In this document: one piece after another, positions 1 to 5,088 of the stretch | Numbering within the stretch: the first letter of the stretch is position 1 | Layout: each line of letters opens with the position of its first letter | Source: Campylobacteraceae bacterium | Lineage (GTDB): Bacteria > Campylobacterota > Campylobacteria > Campylobacterales > Sulfurovaceae | Reading direction: 5' to 3' | Length of the DNA stretch: 5,088 nt | Assembly (NCBI GenBank): GCA_026982175.1 | Contig: JALSHP010000053.1 | Location: forward strand, 1 to 5,088 | The notes under the pieces: model-generated | The model's input: the letters and a program-made list of their open reading frames with translations, nothing else | Database searches by the model: none | What the model was told of the DNA's origin: nothing | Made by a program: the position numbers and the translations under genes

Positions 1-1387
1 GTAGTGCTTTTAAGACCTCTACAATGGGTTTGTCATAATTGTAACGGAAGTATTGCTTATCTTCATATTGAATGCCATAACAATCTATATATTTGTTAGG
101 TTCATAGGGTTGAGATGTCTCATTAAAAGATGTTGAGCCTTGAAGATACTCTTTACAAATAGGCTCTATTTTTGTAGTTTCAATATACTCTTTAGGGTAA
201 GTAATCTTATAGCTAGGGTTAAAAGTAGAGATAAGATATAAGTTGTCACCAATCACACGAGAGTTTTTAAGATAACCATCTACATTATAACTTGATATTT
301 TTTTAATATTTTGAATATTGGATACATCAAAAATATCTACAATGCTTTGAGATGAAGTTAAATAACTTTCAGAAAGCACTACTAACTTTTCATCTACTAA
401 ATAAAAGGAGTCTATGTTTTGAGTCTCTTCAAATTTAATGCGTTCTAGCACCTCTTTTTGTTGTGTTGCTAAGTTCTCAAAAGAGCTAATGTTAATGTGA
501 TTTCTTCTTCCATTGGAGGATTTTCCCACATAGAAGATGTTTTTGTTATTGTGTTTTAAAATATCTGCTTCATCCACATTTGTTTCTTGCAAGTTGGTAT
601 TACTCGTATTGGTAGTAACAGCGTTAGTATTTGATGTACTCGCACCTTGTATGGCAAAAGTATCTTCATTCAGAGGAACAGCTATATCTCTTGGATTCCC
701 TATCCACGGCTCAATGCCACAGTAAGGACGCTGATAGAGTGTTGCCATCTCTTTAATGTATGCATTCATCTCTTGCTTAGTGGCAAAATTATGAAGCTTA
801 GAAGCCTCTTGTGTGAGTGAGATGTTTGTGTCTTGAGTGGCTTTAACCCAAATACCATCTGAGTTTTTAATGTGTCCGAGTTTGGGAACATCTAGCTCTT
901 GTTGAGAGTCATCAGCGAGTTCCCATTGCTTGTTGTTGTATTTCCAAGCCGTCATGCCTTTAAAAATATCAGCAGAGAGTACAGTGTCTATGGGTAAAGA
1001 GATTAAGTTCCAACCCTTTTTTAGCTCTAAAACATCAGCACTTTTATTGTTACTAGGTTCTGAATTTAGTTGTCTATTAGGGAGGGTGATTGTCCAATTT
1101 TTTTTTGACTTAATCCAAAAACCATGCCAACTTTTGAGCTGTTTTAGTGTTTCAATATTTTTGTCTGAAATGCGTTTGGCTATTTGTGGGTCAGCAGAGT
1201 AGGCTAACCACTTCTGTCTTTTGGCATCAAAGTGCCAAACCTGTTCTACCCTGTCTTGGGTAAATTTGGACATATTGTCTAAGGCAACTGAAGAGCCTAT
1301 GAGTTGCCACCCTTTTTTAACCAGTAAAACAGAGTCTGCCATCGTGGTTGAGAAAAGAAGTGTTATAAGTAATAATATTTTTTTCAT
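1..1387 (-). CDS. Secreted beta-propeller domain protein with tandem N-terminal GWNLIS modules (3' end beyond window)
   Basis: The frame is open from ATG at 1387 to the left edge, giving 462 codons without a stop; the C-terminus is missing. Residues 1-17 (MKKILLLITLLFSTTMA) form a signal peptide with likely cleavage after A17, so the protein is exported. Two related modules follow, at about 20-103 and 119-191. Both have G-W-x-L-I (W27, W126), a central Trp/aromatic stretch and a closing G-[FI]-W-[IV]-K. A Ser/Thr/Asn-rich linker (248-268) leads to TNVDEADILK (269-278) and VDGYLKNSRVIGDNLYLIST (369-388). These match the 'GVDEADIVKTDG' and 'VDGxxxxSRxIGDxxYLVT' signatures I know from the secreted C-terminal beta-propeller family (PF09826). 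The start is supported by a GAAGGA ribosome site at 1395-1400. The gene lies 72 nt downstream of the kinase on the same strand. The biochemical role is unknown; a surface or periplasmic binding protein is the best guess. The family call is fairly sure, the function is not. Confidence 0.85.
   Translation of the reverse strand, partial: MKKILLLITLLFSTTMADSVLLVKKGWQLIGSSVALDNMSKFTQDRVEQVWHFDAKRQKWLAYSADPQIAKRISDKNIETLKQLKSWHGFWIKSKKNWTITLPNRQLNSEPSNNKSADVLELKKGWNLISLPIDTVLSADIFKGMTAWKYNNKQWELADDSQQELDVPKLGHIKNSDGIWVKATQDTNISLTQEASKLHNFATKQEMNAYIKEMATLYQRPYCGIEPWIGNPRDIAVPLNEDTFAIQGASTSNTNAVTTNTSNTNLQETNVDEADILKHNNKNIFYVGKSSNGRRNHINISSFENLATQQKEVLERIKFEETQNIDSFYLVDEKLVVLSESYLTSSQSIVDIFDVSNIQNIKKISSYNVDGYLKNSRVIGDNLYLISTFNPSYKITYPKEYIETTKIEPICKEYLQGSTSFNETSQPYEPNKYIDCYGIQYEDKQYFRYNYDKPIVEVLKAL
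815..1033 (-). other. GWNLIS-type module 2 of the beta-propeller protein
   Basis: Residues about 119-191 of the secreted protein. Landmarks are LKKGWNLISLPID (W126), W-K-Y-N-N-K-Q-W in the middle and DGIWVKAT (W180) near the end. It is shorter than module 1 and diverged from it, but keeps the same order of G-W, W-aromatic-W and G-x-W-[IV]-K. It contains one D-T-N-I-S sequon (N188). Confidence 0.6.
1079..1330 (-). other. GWNLIS-type module 1 of the beta-propeller protein
   Basis: Residues about 20-103 of the secreted protein. Landmarks are KKGWQLIG (24-31), a W-x-F-D-x-x-x-x-W stretch, and GFWIKSKKNWTITL at the end, with W98 in the last strand. The aromatic pattern is repeated in module 2, which indicates an internal duplication. 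I know this pattern as a recurrent module in exported proteins of Campylobacterota; no function is established to my knowledge. Confidence 0.6.
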
Positions 1388-1406
1388 CTTTTATTCCTTC
1401 TAATTT

Positions 1407-1435
1407 TTTACATCTTACCGTTAAAGTATAGTCAA
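1407..1435 (-). promoter_or_regulatory. Candidate sigma-70 promoter for the beta-propeller gene
   Basis: Reading the minus strand, TTGACT (1430-1435) is followed after 17 nt by TGTAAA (1407-1412), about 20 nt before the ATG. The -35 matches 5 of 6 consensus positions and the -10 matches 4 of 6. In AT-rich DNA such matches arise by chance, so this is only a candidate. If real, the gene can be expressed apart from the upstream two-component genes. An alternative -10, TATACT (1425-1430), overlaps the -35 proposed here and has no good -35 of its own. Confidence 0.3.
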
Positions 1436-1459
1436 AATAAATGGATGAAAAGTGTATTT

Positions 1460-2884
1460 TTAGAATTTAATGGTAAAAGTACTCCCTTTATCATTGGATT
1501 TTAGAGACAATGCCCCTTTCATCTCTTTTTCGATAATGGTTTTAGCAATGTAAAGCCCTATGCCATCACTTTGCTCTTTGGTTGAGAAGTAGGGTTCAAA
1601 TATCTTTTGTTGATTTTTAAGAGGAATGCCTCCTGCGTTATCGCTAATCTTGACATAGGGCTTGGTTATCTCTATGATGATTTTTGCAGGGCTAATTTTA
1701 CGCTCTACAAACGCATCTTTGGCATTGTTTACAAGATTTAAAAGCACCTGTTCAAACTCATTGGCATTGGCAGTTAAGGAGAAATCTTCATTGCGTTGAA
1801 TCTCTAACTCTATGTTGAGGTTTTTGAGTGTACCATTACTAATAATCAAAATATTTTGACAAGCATCATAAATACTAAACTCATTTTTCTCTTTGGCAGG
1901 GTTATAAAAGTTACGGAAGGTTTCGATGTTTTTAGAGAGCATTTGTAGCTGATTTTTTGAATCCTCTATGGTCGTTAACGCCTCAATGTTATCTTTAGAT
2001 AGCTGTTTGAGGTGCATGAAAGAGTAGGACAAATAGTTTAAGGGTTGTCGCCATTGATGGGCAATAATAGAAATCATCTCACCCATACTCGCTAGTCTGG
2101 CTTGTTGTAGGAGTAGAGATTGTTGTTTTTGCTGTTTAAGCTCAACCAATTTAAATTTGTAGGACAAGGCAAAAGAGAGCAACATCGACTCAAAGGCAAA
2201 GGCAACATGTAAAAATGGAAAGTCATATTTGGTGGGATTAATGACATAGCTTATCTCTAAGAGTAGGGTAACAATAACAATGTGCCAACCGACCATAATG
2301 AAATAAAAAGGGACATCTCTCTCTTTGGTCTGTCTAAAGACTTCAAGCAGAACAAAGGCTATCCAGATGACGGTTGGGACAAATTTTGTGATGAAAGTAT
2401 GCCCTAAAAAGAGTGAGAGTAATAGGTCAAAATAGCTTAGGTATAAAATTGTCTTAATGAGATTGTTTAATATTTCATTCTGCTGGGTTTGAAAGAATAC
2501 TTGAATAAAGAGAACGGAAAATATAAGAATAAATGTTTGTGAAATATCGAGTAGGTAAAAGTTTTGAAAATGGTACATCTCTGTAAAAGGGCTAATCTGT
2601 AATGCCTCTAAGTTTATGAGTGAGAGTAAAATGAAAAATTGAGCCAAGGCATAGTAGAGGTAGTGTCTGTTGCGAATGTAAAAGAAAAAGGCAAAGTTGT
2701 AAACCATGGCAGAGAAGATAATCCCCAATGAAAAAACTGTCACCATGAAAGCCCAATTTCCATAGCGATGAGGTTGGCTTAAAAATGAACTATTTTGAAT
2801 GAAAAAGTCATCATAGAAGAAGAGTAGGGAGACTAAGGCATAGATAAAGAGTCCAATGTATTTTAGTTTTAATATCTTATCCAT
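1460..2884 (-). CDS. Membrane histidine kinase with 7TM-DISM-like sensor region
   Basis: A sensor histidine kinase of 474 aa that should autophosphorylate and pass phosphate to the regulator encoded just upstream. From the ATG at 2884 there is a hydrophobic helix at about 10-24, then seven predicted membrane segments (about 45-69, 77-95, 110-131, 141-160, 165-183, 192-213, 224-242) resembling 7TMR-DISM, including the typical R-x-R-x-Y-L-Y-Y loop near 71-78. A Gln-rich linker or coiled coil (246-262) leads to the H-box IIAHQWRQPLN with H276. The ATPase domain has the N-box NLVNNAKDA (383-391), G1 DNAGGI (415-420), F-box IFEPYF (428-433) and G2 GIGL (441-444), so it looks catalytically intact. 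The periplasmic DISMED2 domain that usually precedes this 7TM unit is absent. The start at 2884 overlaps the regulator by 8 nt and has AGGA at 2894-2897. Upstream in-frame ATG (2905) and TTG (2923) lack a good ribosome site. The signal sensed is unknown. Confidence 0.93.
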   Translation of the reverse strand: MDKILKLKYIGLFIYALVSLLFFYDDFFIQNSSFLSQPHRYGNWAFMVTVFSLGIIFSAMVYNFAFFFYIRNRHYLYYALAQFFILLSLINLEALQISPFTEMYHFQNFYLLDISQTFILIFSVLFIQVFFQTQQNEILNNLIKTILYLSYFDLLLSLFLGHTFITKFVPTVIWIAFVLLEVFRQTKERDVPFYFIMVGWHIVIVTLLLEISYVINPTKYDFPFLHVAFAFESMLLSFALSYKFKLVELKQQKQQSLLLQQARLASMGEMISIIAHQWRQPLNYLSYSFMHLKQLSKDNIEALTTIEDSKNQLQMLSKNIETFRNFYNPAKEKNEFSIYDACQNILIISNGTLKNLNIELEIQRNEDFSLTANANEFEQVLLNLVNNAKDAFVERKISPAKIIIEITKPYVKISDNAGGIPLKNQQKIFEPYFSTKEQSDGIGLYIAKTIIEKEMKGALSLKSNDKGSTFTIKF

Positions 2885-3557
2885 TGAGATGTATCCTATA
2901 GCCATAGCGTGAAATATTGGCAATGGTCTCTTTACCTACCACTTTACGAACATCACGCACCAAAGAGCGTAAAGCATCGCTACTCATTGCTTTGTCAAAC
3001 CAAATAAACTGTTCTAACTCTTCATAAGAGACAATACGCCCTTGATTTTTGATGAGAATATGCAACAGTTTATGTTGATAGCTTGTCAACGGAATAATCT
3101 CACCCTCTTTGATAAAGGTATAGTTGAGCATGTCAAAGGAGTCTGTCTTATTGATTTTTACAACCGATGGATGTTCACGTTCAATGTGTTCAAAACAGGC
3201 ATTGAGGGCTTCAAAAAGAGCCTCCTCCTCAATGGGCTTGGGTAGATAGTTAATAAGATTTAAGCTTACAGCTTCGAGTAAATATTCCGTAGTGGTATAG
3301 GCTGTACTAATAATAATGGGGGTAGATTTATCCTCTTCACGAATAATTCTACAAAGTTCAAGCCCATTGACTTTAGGCATCTCTATGTCGGTAATAATAA
3401 TATCTGGCTTATGTTCACGATAAAGTTCTAAGCCCTCTTCTCCATCTGTAGCTTCATATATTTCTACAAAATAGCTTTTTAGAAAAGAGACGGCAATACG
3501 CCGTATCATTACTTCGTCTTCAACAAAAAGAAGGGTATATTTGGTTTTTTTTAGCAT
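2877..3557 (-). CDS. OmpR-type two-component response regulator (REC + winged helix)
   Basis: A complete 226-aa cytoplasmic transcription regulator. The receiver domain (about 6-125) has the acidic pocket E13/D14, phospho-acceptor D57 in DIIITDIEMP, the switch S84/T85 in IIISTAY and the conserved K107 in LPKP. The C-terminal half (about 140-226) is a winged-helix DNA-binding domain of the Trans_reg_C type: PLTSYQHKLLHILIKNQGR with the typical 'LT..E..LL..L..n.g..vs' pattern, then the recognition-helix region SDALRSLVRDVRKVVG and the wing ending in ISRYGYRI. Gln161 replaces the usual Glu in 'LT..E', a small deviation. The gene starts with ATG at 3557 and has only a weak purine-rich ribosome site. 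It is first in a regulator-kinase pair; its last codons share ATGGATAA with the kinase start, so translation is probably coupled. Targets are unknown; the divergent lipoprotein gene and its own promoter are obvious candidates. Confidence 0.95.
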   Translation of the reverse strand: MLKKTKYTLLFVEDEVMIRRIAVSFLKSYFVEIYEATDGEEGLELYREHKPDIIITDIEMPKVNGLELCRIIREEDKSTPIIISTAYTTTEYLLEAVSLNLINYLPKPIEEEALFEALNACFEHIEREHPSVVKINKTDSFDMLNYTFIKEGEIIPLTSYQHKLLHILIKNQGRIVSYEELEQFIWFDKAMSSDALRSLVRDVRKVVGKETIANISRYGYRIHLNG

Positions 3558-3582
3558 CTCTACACTTTCTATACATTTATTT

Positions 3583-3612
3583 GTTATAGATTTCTCTAAC
3601 CATCTTAGTAAA
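3583..3612 (-). promoter_or_regulatory. Candidate promoter of the response regulator-kinase operon
   Basis: On the minus strand, TTTACT (3607-3612) is followed after 18 nt by TATAAC (3583-3588), which matches 5 of 6 positions of the -10 consensus. It lies 25 nt before the regulator ATG. The -35 matches only 4 of 6. The region is AT-rich, so chance matches are expected. The -35 overlaps the palindrome at 3609-3623, which would suit regulation at this site. Confidence 0.3.
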
Positions 3613-3623
3613 TAAAATATTTA
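3609..3623. repeat. AT-rich palindrome in the divergent intergenic region
   Basis: TAAATA-AAA-TATTTA is a perfect 6-bp inverted repeat with a 3-nt spacer, roughly midway between the divergent regulator and lipoprotein starts. A GTAAA direct repeat (3608-3612 and 3625-3629, 17 nt apart) lies on and beside it. Either could be an operator for the adjacent OmpR-type regulator, whose family usually binds direct repeats. The pure A/T composition makes coincidence quite possible. Confidence 0.25.
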
Positions 3624-3664
3624 GGTAAACTTAAGAGTGAAAAAATATAAAAGAAGGATTGAAA

Positions 3665-4774
3665 GTGAAAGAAAAGATACTTAATGGAGTGGTTCTTCTC
3701 TGTATTGTGGCTTGTGGTGCTCAAAATAATCCTACTGAAGAGACGACTGTTCCAACGAACACTACAGCAGAGGAGATAGTTGCTCCTCCTGTAGTACTGA
3801 AAGGAAGTGAGATTCTTTTTCCAAAATCTGTTGCCATTGATTTCCCAAATAGTCTAAAGCGTTCTGCTAACCCTATTTTCAATAAGAGTGTTGAGCGTGT
3901 GCAAGAGGTTATTGATAGAGAGAAAGATAATTTAAATATTTTAAGGCTAGTGCAAGATGCCATAGGAGAGGAGTGTCCTGATGTGAATAGTAGTTGTTAT
4001 TTTCCTGAAGATTCTTTTAGGGTAAACTATGAACATCAGACACTATTACTAGGGGCAATAGAACTACATAAATCTAAGATAGAGGATAATACGACCTATA
4101 ATTTACTATTGAGTTTAAATGATAACGTCTCTATTCAATATGAATGGAAATCTTATGAAAGCAGTGTTTTTACAAGCTATAACGATGGAAATAGTAGTGT
4201 TAAGACACACTACTTTAGTGAAGATAACAGTAGTGAAAATAATGGTAGTGAAGCTTCTTATATTGATGATAATTTAGGTGATGAAAAAAATAGTTTTATG
4301 ATTAATGTAGAGAATAATGGCTCTTCTCTCTACTTTTTAAGCTCCAATCATATTAAAGATAACAAACAACTTCTCTCTACAAATTTACATCTTCAAGATA
4401 AAGTTTTAGTAGAAGATAATGCAAGTTTTTTTAACGATAATTTGCAAGAAGAACGTAATGTTTCAGCAGAAGATGCAAATGTTGTTACGGCTGATAATAA
4501 TTTATCTTTAGGACTCGGTACTTTAACGACCTTTAGTGCTACCCCTCCTGATATGCGTGTTATGATGCAAGAGTATATTCTGGAGAAAGTGTTAGATAAT
4601 GGTGATTATCTTATATTTCTCCCCAAAGTAGAAGTGGAGAATTTGAATTTAATTGAAAAGTTAAAATTAAATATAGGGCATTTTACTTATCTTAACTCAG
4701 AGGTCTTTGGGTTGGTACTTAAAGAGATAAAAGAGGAGAGTGTCGTTGATTTTCAAATTATTCCTTTACAATAA
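3665..4774 (+). CDS. Asn/Ser/acidic-rich lipoprotein of unknown function, with many N-glycosylation sequons
   Basis: I do not recognise this 369-aa protein family. With GTG at 3665 as start (AAGGA at 3654-3658, 6 nt away), residues 1-17 form a lipoprotein signal with lipobox I-V-A-C and lipidated C17, so the mature protein is anchored in the envelope. A TTG at 3659 is also in frame but abuts the ribosome site. After a Thr/Pro/Glu-rich tether (about 20-45) comes a region with a likely helix (about 73-99), a Cys pair C104/C111, an Asn/Asp/Glu/Ser-rich middle (about 140-280) and a more hydrophobic C-terminal part (about 300-369) with alternating strand-like segments. Nine D/E-X-N-X-S/T sequons occur at N108, 142, 176, 188, 193, 218, 252, 265 and 279. 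The gene diverges from the response regulator, suggesting co-regulation. It ends in a hairpin that overlaps its last codons. The envelope location is well supported; the role is unknown. Confidence 0.85.
   Translation: MKEKILNGVVLLCIVACGAQNNPTEETTVPTNTTAEEIVAPPVVLKGSEILFPKSVAIDFPNSLKRSANPIFNKSVERVQEVIDREKDNLNILRLVQDAIGEECPDVNSSCYFPEDSFRVNYEHQTLLLGAIELHKSKIEDNTTYNLLLSLNDNVSIQYEWKSYESSVFTSYNDGNSSVKTHYFSEDNSSENNGSEASYIDDNLGDEKNSFMINVENNGSSLYFLSSNHIKDNKQLLSTNLHLQDKVLVEDNASFFNDNLQEERNVSAEDANVVTADNNLSLGLGTLTTFSATPPDMRVMMQEYILEKVLDNGDYLIFLPKVEVENLNLIEKLKLNIGHFTYLNSEVFGLVLKEIKEESVVDFQIIPLQ
4217..4253 (+). repeat. 15-nt in-frame tandem repeat within the lipoprotein gene
   Basis: Two adjacent 15-nt units (4217-4231 and 4232-4246) both begin AGTGAA and differ at three positions; a partial third copy, AGTGAAG, ends at 4253. 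They encode SEDNS and SENNG followed by SE. Units are whole codons, so copy change would keep the frame. Each unit carries one glycosylation sequon when read with the next residue(s): N188 and N193. Confidence 0.6.
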
Positions 4775-4786
4775 AAGGAATAATTT
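4755..4786. terminator. Bidirectional terminator-like hairpin between convergent genes
   Basis: A perfect 13-bp inverted repeat, AAATTATTCCTTT (4755-4767) and AAAGGAATAATTT (4774-4786), encloses a 6-nt loop. Only two pairs are G-C, so the stem is weak for its length. On the plus strand it ends in TTTT (4784-4787); on the minus strand it ends in only TTT. It includes the last codons and stop of the lipoprotein gene, and it lies 10 nt past the stop of the convergent peptidase gene, so it can serve both. Confidence 0.6.
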
Positions 4787-4796
4787 TGTAAGTGGC

Positions 4797-5088
4797 TTAA
4801 CGTTTAGCCGCGTTATACATCGGAATAGTTTTTGGCAATAAGCCTTTTATCTGCTCTATTCTATTAGCAGGGGCAGGGTGTGTAGAGAGATACTCAGGTG
4901 GTGTCTCTCCACTACTACCAAATTTTTGCCAAAAGGTGAGTGCTGAACGTGGGTCATATCCTGCTTTAGCCGCTAAAATGAGTCCAATATGGTCAGCTTC
5001 ATACTCTTGGGTTCGTGAGTGAGGCAACATGACACCGAGTTGTGTACCAATACCAAAGGCTTGCATGGCGAGATCTGTGTTGGCTTGG
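4797..5088 (-). CDS. M48-family zinc metallopeptidase, C-terminal part (5' end beyond window)
   Basis: The frame is open from the right edge to TAA at 4797-4799, showing the last 96 residues. The sequence HSRTQEYEADHIGL is the M48 motif in which the Glu of EAD (codon at 4998-5000) supplies the third zinc ligand. It is followed by the family pattern AGYDPRSALTFWQKF and by STHPAPANRIEQI, the usual C-terminal STHP..x.RI signature. The HEXXH helix must lie upstream, outside the window. Relatives such as LoiP/YggG, BepA and HtpX act in the periplasm or membrane in envelope protein quality control. The STHP ending and lack of membrane segments here favour the periplasmic LoiP/BepA type over HtpX, but this is inference. 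An internal Met at 5066 is unlikely to be the start because the frame stays open upstream with family-like sequence. The gene converges on the lipoprotein gene. Confidence 0.92.
   Translation of the reverse strand, partial: QANTDLAMQAFGIGTQLGVMLPHSRTQEYEADHIGLILAAKAGYDPRSALTFWQKFGSSGETPPEYLSTHPAPANRIEQIKGLLPKTIPMYNAAKR

Noticed and set aside
537..1403. Three short plus-strand open frames (537-725, 930-1202, 1221-1403)
   Set aside because: They lie antisense to the beta-propeller gene, whose signal peptide, module motifs and VDEAD signature are clear. Their translations look like random hydrophobic sequence without recognisable domains.
3042..3245. Plus-strand open frame of 67 codons
   Set aside because: It is antisense to the well-conserved response regulator, and I see no ribosome site or domain.
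3646..3651. TATAAA as a -10 box for the lipoprotein gene
   Set aside because: It overlaps the ribosome site, so transcription would start at or after it. No convincing -35 lies upstream. The lipoprotein promoter remains unidentified.
3721..3963. Minus-strand open frame of 80 codons
   Set aside because: It is antisense to the start of the lipoprotein gene. Ser/Thr richness and hydrophobicity reflect the complement of that gene, not a separate protein.
4217..4253. Repeat considered as a CRISPR-like or mobile-element signature
   Set aside because: The units are directly adjacent, imperfect, in frame and within a coding sequence, so this is a coding tandem repeat.
1..5088. Search for tRNA, rRNA, riboswitch, insertion sequence or attachment site
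   Set aside because: Nearly all bases fall within confident protein genes, and the gaps (72, 107 and 22 nt) are too short or lack the needed structure.

Overview
The window looks like chromosomal DNA from a free-living member of the Campylobacterota (Epsilonproteobacteria), of the Sulfurimonas / Sulfurovum / Arcobacter type. The reasons are AT-rich DNA with AT-rich codon choice, a histidine kinase with the 'IAHQWRQPLN' H-box common in that group, a 7TM-DISM type membrane sensor, and 'KKGWNLIS' modules that I associate with secreted proteins of these bacteria. The genus is inference. I see no rRNA, tRNA, CRISPR array or mobile element. The window is gene-dense, and no gene-free stretch exceeds about 110 bases.

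Layout, left to right. (1) 1-1387, minus strand: a secreted protein with a signal peptide, two tandem GWNLIS modules, a Ser/Thr/Asn-rich linker and the start of a C-terminal beta-propeller (PF09826-like); its C-terminus lies beyond the left edge. (2) 1460-2884, minus: a membrane histidine kinase with a 7TM-DISM-like sensor and no large periplasmic domain. (3) 2877-3557, minus: an OmpR-type response regulator just upstream of the kinase, overlapping it by 8 nt. (4) 3558-3664: a divergent intergenic region with a candidate promoter and an AT-rich palindrome. (5) 3665-4774, plus: an unrecognised Asn/Asp/Glu/Ser-rich lipoprotein with nine bacterial N-glycosylation sequons. (6) About 4755-4786: a perfect 13-bp hairpin between convergent genes, probably a bidirectional terminator. 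(7) 4797-5088, minus: the C-terminal part of an M48-family metallopeptidase, cut by the right edge.

The regulator and kinase form a translationally coupled two-component system. The beta-propeller gene follows on the same strand after 72 nt and could be co-transcribed or have its own promoter. The lipoprotein gene diverges from the regulator and shares its upstream region, which makes it a reasonable candidate target or partner. A cell-envelope theme (secreted propeller, membrane kinase, lipoprotein, M48 protease) runs through the window, but the functional link is inference. The observation most worth following up is the dense set of D/E-X-N-X-S/T sequons in the lipoprotein, two of them inside a 15-nt tandem repeat.
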